Source: Heterobilharzia americana
Taxonomy: Eukaryota > Platyhelminthes > Trematoda > Strigeidida > Schistosomatidae
Assembly: GCA_944470555.2 (NCBI GenBank)
Contig: OX104127.1
Span: 113,674,741-113,738,740 of the forward strand
Direction of reading: 5' to 3'
Length of the DNA stretch: 64,000 bases
Part shown: piece by piece, positions 1-12,480 of the stretch
Position numbering within the stretch: the first letter of the stretch is position 1
How the letters are laid out: every line of letters begins with the position of its first letter
The notes under the pieces: model-generated
The model's database searches: none
Told to the model about the DNA's origin: nothing
Seen by the model: only the letters and a program-made list of their open reading frames with translations
Translations under genes and position numbers: made by a program

Positions 1-900
1 AATTTCTTTATTCAGACTTTTAACCTAAATACTTAACCAGAACTCTTCATTTTAAACGGGGAAACGTTCCATGTAGTTTAGATTAGCATAAAATATTTCA
101 TCTTTTTCACATAATTCTGTCAATCTTTCGAATAACAAAACAAACATTAAAAACAAGCTAGCATGGACATATAGTAAAAAATTTTTTTTTAAGTATTATA
201 TTAATCAATCTTGTTGGAAATAAAATTTAGATATTAGATAACTGGAGAATGTTTATAAATATGAACAGTTGGTTAACGGAAAAAAATTAATAGGAATTCT
301 CACCTATTACCTAACACATATTATTATTGTCAACCCAATCAGAAAATGTGAAAAACTAAAGATAAGAAATTGTTAGTTCTAAGTGAAACTGTATAATAGC
401 TTTAGTTCATTTACTTGGTTGTTATTCTCTTCAGTAATTTTTCTGAGTTTATTTAAAAGGCTATATAACATATAACTTGTCTTGTATTTGTGTAATTTCC
501 TAGCAAGCAATATGAATGCGTTTTATGAACCTGAAATTTACTTCAAGAATACGTTAAATTACGGACATCTACAAAATAATAGAATTCAGTTTCAAATTTC
601 AATGGCATAAATTCTCATTGTGAATCCAGTATAGATAGTTACATAAGTTTGATGACAAAAATAAAATCATTATTAACTTTTATTAAAACCATTTTATGGT
701 ACAATAACGGTGAGTGATGAACATTTGGTGTTAAGAATCGGTTAAAATTTGAATCACTAGTTACTGAGTTACATTTGTAAGTTAAATAGTGATCTATTCA
801 TTAATGCGCTTTCTCAGTCTATTCTTAACTACCAGTGGTTTTTCAGTTTTTTAAGAATATAATGTCATTATTATGTTTTTTTCCTACCCTAATCACCCTT
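1..900. other. AT-rich non-coding stretch
   Basis: I see no open frame of useful length, RNA gene or recognisable repeat here. The composition is the AT-rich background of the window. Confidence 0.5.
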
Positions 901-915
901 GTTATTTACTTACAG

Positions 916-960
916 AGCTTAAATGATCCCGTACCTCCCACCTCTACAAATGCGAAACAG
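916..960 (+). CDS. candidate 45-nt coding exon
   Basis: A good 3' splice site (pyrimidine-rich stretch ending in tacttacag) is followed by 45 nt that are open in only one frame. That frame reads SLNDPVPPTSTNAKQ, a proline- and threonine-rich peptide, and ends CAG before GT. The donor (gttcac) is weak. The length is a multiple of three, like the micro-exons known in schistosomes. No partner exon is proven, and such a small candidate can arise by chance. Confidence 0.2.
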
Positions 961-1684
961 GTTCACAGTATCTGAAAAATTTTCCAAGTTCAATCCCACT
1001 ACAATATGCAAAAGCTACTGTTGGTACTGTCGAGACAGAATGACATCTCTGATGCATTATTGACTGTCAACATAAAAAACCAATAAACTATAGCAGTTAA
1101 TCGTATTTCCTGATAATAATCAGCTTGATGTAAGCTTCAAATGGCCAATTACTTCATAGTATTTGTTTCTTGACATTCTTTACTTCACTGCAAAAATTAA
1201 TACCTAGAATTGACTTCGATTACTAACTTTAGTTACTTTATTGCGTCAGCTCACTGTAAATTGTGACAAAATCATTAGTTTGACTGTTTTATCGCTGAAC
1301 TAACTGAATACAAGTTATATTTAAAATATTGGAAATAAGATGAATCGGCTCCGTAAAGAAATGTCTGCTGGATAAACGTGTGAAATAAACACACTGTTCA
1401 GTGTTACCGAGCTACTGTTTAAAGTCATAGAGATGAGAATTTTAAGGGACTTTGAAAGTAAATCAGAGTATTGACAAAATCTAACTTTAGTTTCTGAATT
1501 ATCAATCTTGACACTAAAATTACTTAACCGTCTACCGCGTTTATAAATTGCACTTCACTTATTCTTACTCCTAAACCAGCCACATGCTTTTATCGATTCG
1601 GTGAACATCTTCAGATAAAGAAGTCAGTTTGTTTGCCAAAGCTATCTTAGTTAAATTACTAATCTGAAATAATAGATGACCATT
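961..1684. other. non-coding stretch
   Basis: AT-rich sequence with nothing recognisable. Confidence 0.4.
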
Positions 1685-1762
1685 GGTCAAAACATGAGCT
1701 GGAAAATTTCACAGATATTAGGTGCCTAATATTTGTAAAATTTTCCAGCTTACGTTTTGTCC
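1685..1762. repeat. 78-bp near-perfect palindrome
   Basis: The left arm (1685-1722) and right arm (1725-1762) are reverse complements at about 33 of 38 positions, separated by only 2 nt. Both arms contain agctggaaaatt or its complement, and the tip reads attaggtgcctaat. RNA from either strand would form one long hairpin. It could be a tiny MITE-like element, a small-RNA precursor or a cruciform. No family is recognised. Confidence 0.85.
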
Positions 1763-4700
1763 AAATACAACTTATAAGCTGGGAATGTTCGCAATCAAAA
1801 AAGGATAAAGTTAGTGGCGTTCATTTAATTTACTTAACAACTAAAGAAAGCCCAAACTGGAAGAGCGCAAACCGATAATCTAAAGAAAACGACCATATCC
1901 TGCTGACTTCATAGACTGAAGTAATCATCCTAGTATACGTTACTACGAGGTGTTTCCTAGGTGATTCTAATTCTGTACTTATAAATACCCCTTAGTATAG
2001 GTAAATGAGATGTCAGTAAGAATCGACTAAGGCTCACCTTTTTCAAACTGTTCCAAGTGATTAACGTCATGACCACCATAGCTTCTTGAGTTACATTAAG
2101 GCTGACAAATCACTGTATTTTCGGTGTCCCACACTCAAGAATAAACGATAACCAGTGTAAAAGGGTATGGATCATTATACTAACACAAAACTATGTATCA
2201 TGACTTGAGTTATTACAGTGGATCAATGGTGTACCTTTTCTAAGAGATCCTATAGAGAATAAAATACAATGCAGTGTTGAACTTATGAAAGAGCTGAACA
2301 TTATCTATACAAATCAAAAACTAATCTTGATATTTGAATGAAGAAAAACCATACATAGATTTGTTGTCTTGATTAGTACACAGGCATTTAGTGCATAGAT
2401 TTCTTTTTAACTGCCATCTGTAATCGTCGCTCTCCTCATTATCTTATTTTAGTCATAAGCGCGTTTAAGTGCAAATTTTTTCTGCTGTCATGTATGTGCA
2501 GCTTCGTCTGACCATGTAAATAGGTAATTATCCGAAATTCATCAAACCAGTTGGTCCTATCCCTTCTAAAGATCCCAGCCATACCAACTCAAAGTCTAGA
2601 ACTGCATATTTCAGACTGGTTAGCAGTAAGAGATATATAAGAAAAATTTTTATCTCCCTAAAACCCTTCAGAAGCATCCGCCAACTGACTCAAGAAAATG
2701 TTCACTTGTAAGCTTATGGTCGCGCAAATAAAAGTTTCACTCAGACGTTACCGCTGCAATCTCAGAAATAACATAGCATACCTTGATGAATAAGAACCTC
2801 TCTCTCAAAATAGCATAATTCTCTCCTACGGGAGCTGTTTTTCATTGTCCTCTTGCATCTAACAGTGTTGAAGTATAAATAAAAGGTGAAAAATGAATGT
2901 TTGGTCCTTACCACAAAAGTGGCGAACATGAAGACACCGCTCTAAACAGCTGAACAGTTTCAAGTGCACTCAAGAATCCCAAAAGAAAGCTTGTTGGTAT
3001 ATACTCTCATAGGAATGGATTCTATGATAGTGTGTTTGATGTAAAAGAAACGCACTTAACAGATATATTATATTGCTAGACAGGTTACATGCCTACAGTC
3101 TCATTTTCAGTATTTAGAAAAGTCACTCACTTAACAGAAGATTTGGCTAAATAATGCAAACATAGCATCTCTAAAATTTTACGATTTTTACACAAAAATT
3201 TCAAGTTTTAATGCTCAAAACGTGACTGAGATGGAAGTAACAGTTATATCTGGCAGTTTCAAAGCCATTTCGTCTCACACAAACTAAATAAATTGTGTGT
3301 GAAGGAAATGTTATGCAGATAAATAGTTTTAAAGACCAGCTCAACACTGAATGCAGCATTTTATAGGGTGATACACATCAGCTCTTACCAGAAGTCCCAA
3401 CCTCCCTGACTAATGATTCCTTCTCTGTTGACATTAGCATATCTAGCAAGACAGAGGTCCAGAAAAGAATTAAAGTACCAAGTCGTTATAGGCTTACTAG
3501 CTGAGAAAATCCATTCCTACAGTCCCATATATGAAAGGCAAATTGTAACCTGATAAATAATTAGGTTATTCATGAAAGTCAGTTTGTAATCACATGTTTC
3601 CTTCCCAGTTGATGCTGGAATGTGATTTCGGTTGATAAAACCCCATAATACTTTTGTTTCTTGATATCGGAGCTGCCCTTGATTCATGGGACAGTAGACT
3701 TGATTTGTCTAATGAAGAAAGCTGTACCTGAGGTCCATAAGATCCTAAAAGTAATATAAAATCCTCAGGTACAGAGGATGAAGTTCATAGTTTATATTAT
3801 GCATTAGAACAGCAGTCATCCCTTTCAAAATTAATAGGTTGCTGATCAGTGTCTATAACTGAGGTATACAGTTCACTACATCCTCAATTACCTGTGGTGA
3901 GATTTTCAAAGGTCTTACATATATACAAACTTTGGTATTGTCGAAATTTTTGCATGTGTTTCAGAGGAGATGTAAAAGACTTTGGTTCTAATTCCTAGCC
4001 TCAAGGTTATTCAAAACCATACCATCTTCAACCACTATCTCCACTGTACTACTCTTGTATCGTGGCAACACCACATAAGTAGTTCTCTGCTCCTAGGAAC
4101 ATTTGACGTTTATGGTGGTGATTTTCACTAAGTAAACAAAGATACTTCCAAAGAACAGTTTTACCAGCTTTAATATTCAGTACACATGCACCTCCACCAA
4201 CATTTGAACCAGTCAGTGTTTAATAGCTATATTTTTGCTCAAATGGAGTTTAATTATAAATTGTGGATGACGTATCACTTTGGAGTAAAAGGTGATTTTA
4301 TTGTAATGTCATTCGCGTGTGTCAGAACTCTCATGGCAATAACGTATGAACCATCTGATGCAAAGATTTTATATGTTATCAGATCTGACTAAGCATCTAA
4401 ATCACTGGTTACTAGGCTATACCTTCCTTGTTTGTTTGCTTTTCCTAAAATATTAAAGTCAAATGTTGTGAAAGGTTTTGGTCTAGTCATTTTATTACCT
4501 TGCTATTTTTCTATATCCTTATTTTTTTTCTCATCTTCGTAATGAGGTGAAATCTCTTTGCATGGCTCATTTTCTTATAAGCTATTGTATCCAGTTTGTA
4601 TTGAAGATAAAGGGTAATCAACTAAATTGAGTGGTCAACCTCTGGACATTAACACATTGTATATTATTGGTGAGAATATTTTAGATAACCCTTACTTGAT

Positions 4701-4987
4701 TTATTAATCAGGATTTAACTGTGTTATGAGAAAACGTTAAGATAAAACCTGAACTACGGCTGGGTCCAAATTTTACATCTAGTCCTAAAGGCTTGTTGAA
4801 TTTTTTAGTTAATCACCAAGACTATCGAGTCAGTACTACAATATATGCTGTAACGTCTTTGAAATGGCACCAAATTCTCTTCAGGTAGTACTCGCAGATA
4901 ACTGTTAAGTGTAAAGAAGCTGGGGCCTAAGTTTCTACCGGTTTCCATCAACAGTTTAAGATTAAACCCAGAGTATCCTAGTTTCAG
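1763..4987. other. long non-coding stretch
   Basis: No convincing gene. A 12-bp perfect inverted repeat (ctgtacctgagg, 3722-3733, with its complement at 3763-3774) could form a small stem-loop. Short splice-flanked open segments occur near 4104 and 4173 but are too short to call. Confidence 0.4.
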
Positions 4988-5236
4988 CTTGCTTTGAATA
5001 ATCTTGACATCACAAACTTGATTATCGAAATTCTGTTTGGACTTAGGAATAAGCCATCTGAATGGTATGCTCTTAATTTAGGGTTAGTTTCGTATTGTTC
5101 ATCAGATGATAATGAGTGCTGCAGCAATTTATCTCCCTTAAATATTTCCACCGTGACTAAAAATACTTTATCCATGTTATATTTAAAAGCTGTTATCACA
5201 CTTGGGTCTTCACTACTGATGACAATTCATCCATAA
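4988..5236 (+). CDS. candidate 3'-terminal coding exon
   Basis: A strong acceptor (cctagtttcag) at 4987 is followed by an open frame of 82 codons ending in TAA at 5234-5236. An AATAAA lies about 75 nt downstream, near 5311. The peptide begins LALNNLDITNLIIEILFGLR and includes the polar stretch SSDDNECCSN. It matches no family I recognise. A 71-codon antisense frame exists, so the openness may be chance. It is offered only as a possible last exon. Confidence 0.27.
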   Translation, partial: LALNNLDITNLIIEILFGLRNKPSEWYALNLGLVSYCSSDDNECCSNLSPLNISTVTKNTLSMLYLKAVITLGSSLLMTIHP

Positions 5237-7650
5237 AGTCTTACCACACGGTCAGGAAGTCATTTCATATTCGAGTATGGAACTGGTTATTTCAATGCTA
5301 TAGATTTAATAAAACGATTAATCATACTATCTGTTTCGGCAGATAACCTTTACTACTAAGAAAGTATTAAGTGGTGTGGATGTGTCTAAAATTGTGCTAA
5401 TATGAATGAAAATGTTTTACTTTTATGCCTATTTCTTACACTACATCAGTTGTCAACCTTGAGACATTATTGAAAATTATTCAAAGACATACGATTACAG
5501 CTTAAAAATATCCAAAGAATTCAATGTTTTTTCCATCTAAAGTGATAAGTAACTTGCAAACTGGATCAAGTGAGTAGTGATTTGGGGTCATTTCTGCAGT
5601 CTTTCCTGCATTTCGTAATCGTGAAGCATTTTTAGGTCAAAACTGTGACTACCAAGGTCTGCGCCAAATAAAGTATCCCAAGGGACTAAAAGCAACTTTC
5701 TAGTAAATTGACTTTCTAAACTCTCGTCAACTCACCGATTTATATGAAGTTTGGTTTGTGCAGTCTGGTGCCATCTGACTGATGGGTCATCTCACCTTAA
5801 TTTGCCCATATACACAGAAAAATATTTTTGACTTATATGATAGCGACATTTATAACCATCTCACGATGTCCAGAGACAGAATGAAAAATTACTTTCGGCA
5901 CCATCTCAAATAACTAACAGTATATGGTTGATCGTTCTTCATAACTCAATACCACATGCTTACTTGAACAGTGATTCCTATAACTGACGTAATTTTCACC
6001 ATGGATGTTTGCTTATCGGCCTGTCTACAAGCGATCCCCTTCAGGTTACTTCACTGGGACTAGTCTTCAGATGATTAGGAAAACATAGATATGGCACTCT
6101 ATCGACACTTTTGAAGCCAAATTGTGAATACGCTTTAATTTCTTATATACCACACCTTCGACTAAGATGCAATAAAAGATTACCAATTTTCACTTCATGG
6201 CCTGAAATTTTATTTTATTAAAATTCCTTGGACCTAACAATGCTATTTCTCAACTATGTCAAGGTAAAACTGAAATACTAACTTGAAAACTTGCTTTGAA
6301 GGAACGACAGTGACTGACAGTCTCACTGGAAAACCTTGAATCATAAGAAACCGGTGCTTCTTCAGATCCCTTCCGCTCTCAATCATCAAATTTTATAAAA
6401 ACCTATTTGTTGCAAGAATAGAAAACGATTTTAGTACAATCTAAGCACTGACAATAAGACTTCAACCAAGATGAAATTTTTTGTCAGTTATACGGAACTA
6501 GATAGTAAACGAGATGTGACATGAAGATTCATGCTCTCAATCTGAATCAAATATAATGTATCACAGCAACATTCTTTTTGTCTCTCTGGTGAAATATAAA
6601 CTCTAAAATTTTATAAAAAGTCAAAACATTTACATAAATGGAGGTTTTCACTGAAAATAGCTCTAATTCAGAACAAGCTTTTACCATAGAAGTGATAAAT
6701 AGATAATTTGTGAACATTTACTTGATATTATTTCAGTAGGCTCAACCAAAATCACTGCGAAAGATTGTTTTAAAGAGACGGAGAAGCCTACAAAAGGAAG
6801 TAAAAGTCATTCAAAAAACTTCAGTAACCAAAACTTATTTCATTGTTACCTTATTCAACAGTCTGTTTGAGTCGTAAGGGCAAGAAAGTGTTTTTCAAGA
6901 ATCAGAGAAGTTTGAAAAGAATTCAATAGGTGCTTGCAACCATTACTGATAACCTTCACTAAACCATATTATTATCTTTCAACCAAATTTAGAAGTAGTA
7001 ATTAATTGCGTCATGTTATTTTCGTTTTTGTTACTGTATTACGAAAATAATTACTGTCGCTATTGTTTTTAAGTCCTTCAGAAAAGAAAAGAAAAATTTT
7101 GATGTTCAGACCAAGTTTTCTTTCAGAAAGAAAAGTTCTAAATACTGTGTATAAGGATGCAGGAATAACAAAAAGATACTCATAAACTATTCACTTTCTG
7201 TATTTCTTGAATATAATGTAGTACAATAGTCCATTAATAGTCAAGACGCTGCACTTAAATTGTTACATCATCAGTTCCCTTTATTAGTTACGACATTATT
7301 CAACTTGAAAGCGTCTACCAGACAGAAATTTATGTTACAATGTAACCAACTAAGAAGTAAAATAATATGAATTCTTTAAAGTATAAGTTAGTAAAACACG
7401 AAAATTTTCACAATTTCAGATATTTCTTCACTCCAGATGTAAAATTAGGTGATGAAAAATTCACCCTAATTCATGGGCGGTATCCAAATATACACATAGT
7501 TTAAGTCATCTGTGGAAATTCAAACGGGTAGTAATGAGCACTTCTTGTCTGTTTGTTGTAGCATCACTTTTGAAAAATAAATTCCTATTGTTAAAACAGC
7601 TTTGTTTGGTTTTACATTCCTTGGAAAATACAACTAGCAAAATAATAAGT
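5237..7650. other. long non-coding stretch
   Basis: AT-rich, no supported gene or repeat. Confidence 0.4.
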
Positions 7651-7661
7651 ATCATTTAACT
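7651..7661. repeat. target-site duplication, left copy
   Basis: The 11-mer atcatttaact here recurs exactly at 7894-7904, bracketing the truncated RTE insertion. Confidence 0.92.
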
Positions 7662-7893
7662 TATTGTTATTATTAGTATTTTTTTCCCTTAGGTTCCTAG
7701 TGCAACACAGGGCTTCAGTAGAACGCCTCCATTGCACCCTGTCCTCTGTAGTCTTCTGAACCTCGCTCCACGACTGCCCACAAGCTTTCATTCCTTCCTC
7801 ACATGATCTCCTCCATGTCACCCTCACCTCGAACGCCCAACCCATCGATTCCCTTTTGGATTCCCCTCGGGGGCCTAGCGCGTGATGTCCTCA
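7662..7893 (-). mobile_element. RTE retrotransposon copy D, 3' end only
   Basis: A 232-bp 5'-truncated copy of the RTE family also found at 28-46 kb. On the minus strand it encodes the conserved RTE C-terminal region: TWRRSCEEGMKACGQSW, followed by the motif ending WRRSTEALCCTRN. It ends in an imperfect (TAA)n tail, typical of RTE elements. Matching 11-bp duplications on both sides define the insertion exactly. The truncation is what target-primed reverse transcription that stops early would leave. Confidence 0.93.
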
Positions 7894-7904
7894 ATCATTT
7901 AACT
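7894..7904. repeat. target-site duplication, right copy
   Basis: Second exact copy of atcatttaact, adjoining the truncated 5' end of the RTE insertion. Confidence 0.92.
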
Positions 7905-8660
7905 AATGGCCAAATATTTTAAAACTATCAGATTCTAATTTGGTTTGCATATTTATAAATTCGCATTTATTATTTTGGGGATTTGTTGATTTCAAGTTGG
8001 TATTCTTCGCCATTTCCACTTTTTTTTCTGTCGATTAGCGTCCCATCGTAAGAATGAACGAAAATGTTTTTGTATACGTGGGGACTGAAGACTAAAAATA
8101 TTACATTAATTATAGAAAAACTCTTATTGATATTTATTAGTTTCACTCAATTTAGCCTTTTTTAGCAACAAAACTAACTTTGTTTGATACAACTGTCAGA
8201 AAGAAACTCACATGATAACTATACGATATGACCTGCATGATGATCATAAGGAAATATTTTTTTAACGAGTAGATGAACTAACAAATATTTAGAAATGAAA
8301 CTAACATCTGACACCTAGCAGAAAAAACCTTGGTAATTTCTGCAGGTTATCCAACATTTACATTACCCTCATACTAACACCTTGAAAACTCAAGCTTTTC
8401 TGTTGACTACGTAAAGCAACATTCCACAATACTAAATGATCGTTACAAGAAATAAATGAACCAGTCAGCTTATACTAGTACTGCATATGTACATATATAT
8501 CTCACTCGTTTAAAATTCTTGGCGTTTTCAAAAAGGTTTTATTTCTATGTATGTATGAGTCTCATGGACTTGAAAATACACTCCTCCTAAAATGTACATA
8601 ATTTAACCAACTCCATTTTAAATTTTAATAATTTTATCTGTTGAAATCTCTAGATTTATC
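7905..8660. other. non-coding stretch
   Basis: AT-rich sequence with nothing recognisable. Confidence 0.4.
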
Positions 8661-8664
8661 TCAG

Positions 8665-8845
8665 CGGATGTCGCTGTCATGCTGTAGCGGCCTAGTGTAT
8701 AACGCCTTGGCGTTTGAAGCAATGGGTACTGAGTTCGAGTCTGAGTGAGAACAACAGTCACAGGGGTGTAGATAAATTCGGCTGACGAGTCCCAAATAGG
8801 ATGAAATTGCCGTTCTGGATTCCATTACTAGCCGCCAGAGGGAAT
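8665..8845 (+). mobile_element. hammerhead-bearing tRNA-headed SINE (Sm-alpha-like)
   Basis: A box-A-like element (tagcggcctagtg, about 8685-8698) and a box B (agttcgagtct, 8732-8742) form an internal Pol III promoter. About 40 nt downstream lies a hammerhead core. This order is that of the schistosome Sm-alpha SINE family. No target-site duplication was identified, so the ends are approximate. Confidence 0.85.
8776..8820 (+). ncRNA. hammerhead ribozyme, core intact
   Basis: Core boxes CTGACGA (8782-8788) and GAAA (8803-8806) are both present. Stem II is GTCC with GGAT (one G-U pair). Stem I pairs attcgg (8776-8781) with ctggat (8815-8820), six pairs including wobbles. Stem III is minimal (A-U and U-G around a 4-nt loop). 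The cleavage triplet is GUU (8812-8814) rather than the usual GUC. Activity is possible but probably reduced; this is inference from known hammerhead rules. Confidence 0.75.
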
Positions 8846-10140
8846 ATATCTTTTTACTGTTCTGACATTTTATTTGCTTTTTGCATCCGATTTTGGAATC
8901 TCGATATCATTATCACATTACCTTCGAAATTCTACCGCTGAACTACTAAGGTTCAATCCACTGGTACGAAATAAATATGATTAATTTTGAAGTAAGACTA
9001 TTCCTGTCCAATTAATTTGAATATTATCAACAGCTTTTCAGGATTTGCTTATTATTTTCTTACTTTGATATTGTCTGCCTAATCCTAGTTTTCTAATAAG
9101 TGGGCACTTTGGAAGTAAAGTATTTAGGCTGAAAAACAAATTACACCAACTGTCTTTTGAAGGGTTCTTAAAAAATACCATTTCAAGAGTAAAACTAAAA
9201 CTATAATCTGCTTCAGTGGTTCCCTTAGGGTTAGCCTATTTGTAATGGCATTCTAAATATTCTCCAGAAGCAGTTACTTAGGAGATAGATATGAATGGAA
9301 GAGACTCGATGATTGATAATTACGTAACTTTCAATGATTAGTATTCGATAAGTCCAACCAAAAATAACGAACAAATGCTGTTCAAGCAGTGCAATAAACA
9401 GTCACAAATAGGCTGCATAGCATGAGAGTGCAGATAGATGCTGCCACGTTTCTCGAAAACACTGGAAACTAAATTGACAAAACTAGACTGAAATTAAAGA
9501 GAAAAGGATAAAAACACAAAATTGAAGTACATCAGCTAATAAAAACAATATTTTGTAGACGAAGAACAAGAAGAATAAATCTGTGCCACGATAAGCAAAC
9601 TGGTCTAAGCGAATGAATATTTTTGTCAACTCTATATCTTGGTGGTTAACTTCTAAATACATAAGTACTTGCTTGATAAAATATTGGTTAGCAACATATG
9701 AATAAATCTCTTGAAGAAGTTCATATTTATCTGCATAGCTCAGCATAACTACACGTTTATCCACGGTTTATTATCAAGTACTTAATTAAGTACTTTTTCT
9801 TTCAGCCTTGTTCTCGTATCGTTTTGGAGAGTAAGTGGGTCAATATCCACAAGAAAAGTCCAGCCTTTTTATATCATACTAGCTAGGGGTCTTGTCCATT
9901 CACTAATTACCTTAAATCACTGTAATTACGATTGATAAATAAATATCTAACACAAAACTGTATGCATTATGAGCTTCACCATCTTCTGAGCTAAGTAATA
10001 AAAGCATACAACCTAATGATCAAAGGTTACGGACCAGCATACAAGTTTGGACAACACACAATCATCACTGACCTACGAAATAATTATTGTCTTAATCTGT
10101 ATTCTATCTTTAAAGGTTTCATAAAATAATATGCGTCCAA
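8846..10140. other. non-coding stretch
   Basis: No supported gene. The longest minus-strand frame (9483-9764) has no recognisable domain. Confidence 0.4.
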
Positions 10141-10352
10141 TTTTAGTCTTTTTTATTAAAATTGTCGTACACTGAAACAGAACTGTTTACTAGATAAGGT
10201 CTCAGACATAATTTATTGTCTACAGTTATATCAGGTAACTGCACAACTTTCAGATATGATTTATATGGTTCTACTCCTCTCTCCTTCTTTTCGATAAGGA
10301 TAGTAGAATTTTCCATACGTCTCAGACAGATGCAGAATCATTTCTGTTGCAT
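10141..10352 (-). mobile_element. Penelope-like element 3' end, inverted copy 1
   Basis: Read on the minus strand, this matches the 3' part of the PLE at 12.9-13.8 kb. It has the same C-terminal NRNDSA motif followed by a conserved downstream segment (ATGGAAAATTCTACTA...), with many substitutions. The GIY-YIG domain is absent, so this is only the 3' end. It abuts an oppositely oriented copy. Confidence 0.7.
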
Positions 10353-10361
10353 GTATTTGAA

Positions 10362-10540
10362 AAGGTCTACTACCCTTATCATAAAGAGAGAAACAGAACT
10401 ACATTAACACTGTCCGAAAGTCGTGGATTCACCTGATTAGAATATGGACAATAAAGTATATCCAAAACGTTTCGTAGGAAATAATACTGTTTCACTATTT
10501 GACATGTCTAATAAACAGACTAAAACGGATTTACAACCTA
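10362..10540 (+). mobile_element. Penelope-like element 3' end, inverted copy 2
   Basis: On the plus strand, the segment from tctactacccttatca through taataaacagac matches the same PLE 3' region as its left neighbour, in the opposite direction. Shared landmarks are atatggacaataaa and actgtttcac. With copy 1 it forms a tail-junction inverted pair separated by about 10 nt. Inverted and tandem partial copies are known for PLEs. Confidence 0.7.
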
Positions 10541-12236
10541 TCACAGTGTCCAAATATTACTCCTAAGTTAATTAATGTTAACCCAATTTTGGGCTCATGA
10601 TTCTTCAAATTCAGAGAATCTTTTTAATATTCCTTATTGAAATAAAAACCAGAAAATCAGATTTTCCATTAACTGCCTGCAACCTGAGTGAATTTTCGCC
10701 CAACCGACCACTTGCTGCCTAAAATCAGTGTCTAATCGTGCTTCTCATGTGATGACTACTTGGTGAGTTTTGCTATATTCTTATAAATAATTCCAAGTAG
10801 GTTAGATGGCTTCATCAGCTCTGACCTCTTAAAATAGGTATAGCAAACCTAAGGTGTATCATTGTTTAGGCAGAATACCTTTGAAACTACAAGTTATTTC
10901 ATTGTTAAATAAATAAAGTTTTATGAGTATTTTTGACCTTAAAATAATTAAGTTAGGTGAGATCAAAATGTCTTTCCTAATGTTCTAACATCAGATAATT
11001 GATTTATTCGGTCAATTTTCCGTTGATTTTAAGATAGTGTCTTCTTCAAGTGAATAGTAAATTTAATTGACGATATCATATCTACAGACTAACACTTCCC
11101 CGGATTTACGTGCCTATTTAAATAACTTTTCAGCTAGGAAGATAACGTGGATTCAGGCTTTCTAATTGTAGTCAAGATACACAATATGAACCGTATGTTT
11201 TTAATTTTACAATATAATACAATAAACTTACGTTTAGAATTTTGCTCTAGGATCTCAGAGTCTCTTGGGCCAAGCGTACTTTAGAGTCCTAAGAAAAGAA
11301 TTAGAGTGTTAGTGACATTCTCCTCACCTGATACTTTCTTGACGTGGACCGCCAGCGTTCGCGATGACAATCTACTGAGCAAATTACTATACAGAAAAAT
11401 GTGCAAACAATAATCCTAGGGATTCACGGTAAACTAACATGACACAATGAGGATTTGGAGATACGAAAATTAGCGACTTGACTGCATATCAAGATGGAGA
11501 TTTGGATTTGCTTCACCATTCTCTCTATGCAGACAAATATACCTACTTACCGAGAGACGAGAAGAATGAGATGTTTTGTTTCTCCGCCGTAAAGTCCTCG
11601 TTTTTATCCCCGTAAATTTATCAAATTTGGTTCTCTTGGTCCATTCCATTAAAATGGAAATGAAATACCATTTCACAGGCATTCAATATTGAGGGCAGAA
11701 AGAGAGCCTTCTGACGCGATCCAGTGAGTTAATTTGATTTCAGAAGCCCAAGTGGTCCTCAAAATTATTTTTTACCTTTCATAAGTTAGTCCTTGCTAAT
11801 TTCTATCAATTAAATCTGTGATACTTATATAATAATAATTCCAAAATAATGAAATTTACAACCGTCACGAATTTGACACGATATGCGTCAGTCGTAGTGA
11901 TACACTAAAATCACATATGATAGTGGAAATAACCTGCAGTCAACACTTATCAACGTAACTAAGCCAACCCGGAGAATCGCAAAGCCGTAGCATTAATACT
12001 GCTTGAATTGTTTGAAATGATCACCAGAAGGTAAGAAAGCCACAACAAGTGTCACAGAACTAAAAACGGTGAGCCTATGTAATTTTCAGTTCACATTAAA
12101 ACTTCAACAGTTGATAAATCTTGCTAAGCTTACTTTAGTATCAAAGAGCACCAAGTGGCATTCGTACAACAGGCAGTAAATAAATCCATTTCGTATCACC
12201 AAAGATTTCTGACACATAGTATATCTGATTTCACAG

Positions 12237-12237
<1 letters not shown>
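10541..12237. other. non-coding stretch
   Basis: AT-rich sequence with no supported gene or repeat. Confidence 0.4.

Positions 12238-12238
<1 letters not shown>

Positions 12239-12291
<53 letters not shown>
12239..12291. repeat. (AT)n microsatellite, SINE tail
   Basis: About 53 bp of uninterrupted AT dinucleotides at the 3' end of the minus-strand SINE. Confidence 0.97.
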
Positions 12292-12295
<4 letters not shown>

Positions 12296-12480
12296 TTGAG
12301 GTAGTATTCTTCATGAATTGGCATTAGTTGGAGAACTATTGAAAACCTGAGGGCACTTAACAGCCATTTCGTCCTAATACGGGACTGCTCAGCAGTACAC
12401 ACTCACATCTAGGCTACGGATCGGGCCCAGGACCTCCAGGCTTCATGGCGTACATACAAACCATTCAGCAACGGGATCGG
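12239..12480 (-). mobile_element. hammerhead SINE, (AT)n-tailed, minus copy
   Basis: On the minus strand a tRNA-like box-B region (ggtcctgggcccgatcc) precedes a hammerhead-like block. The block has GTCC...GGAC stem II and GAAA (12367-12370). The first core box reads CTGAGCA (12386-12392) instead of CTGANGA; the G-to-C change should abolish cleavage. After it comes a body shared with the copies at 12.7 and 22.4 kb (ttctccaact...) and then the (AT)n tail. The 5' limit is uncertain. Confidence 0.8.

Noticed and set aside
10216..10407. 63-codon plus-strand frame
   Set aside because: It is antisense to a PLE 3' end and crosses the inverted-repeat junction.
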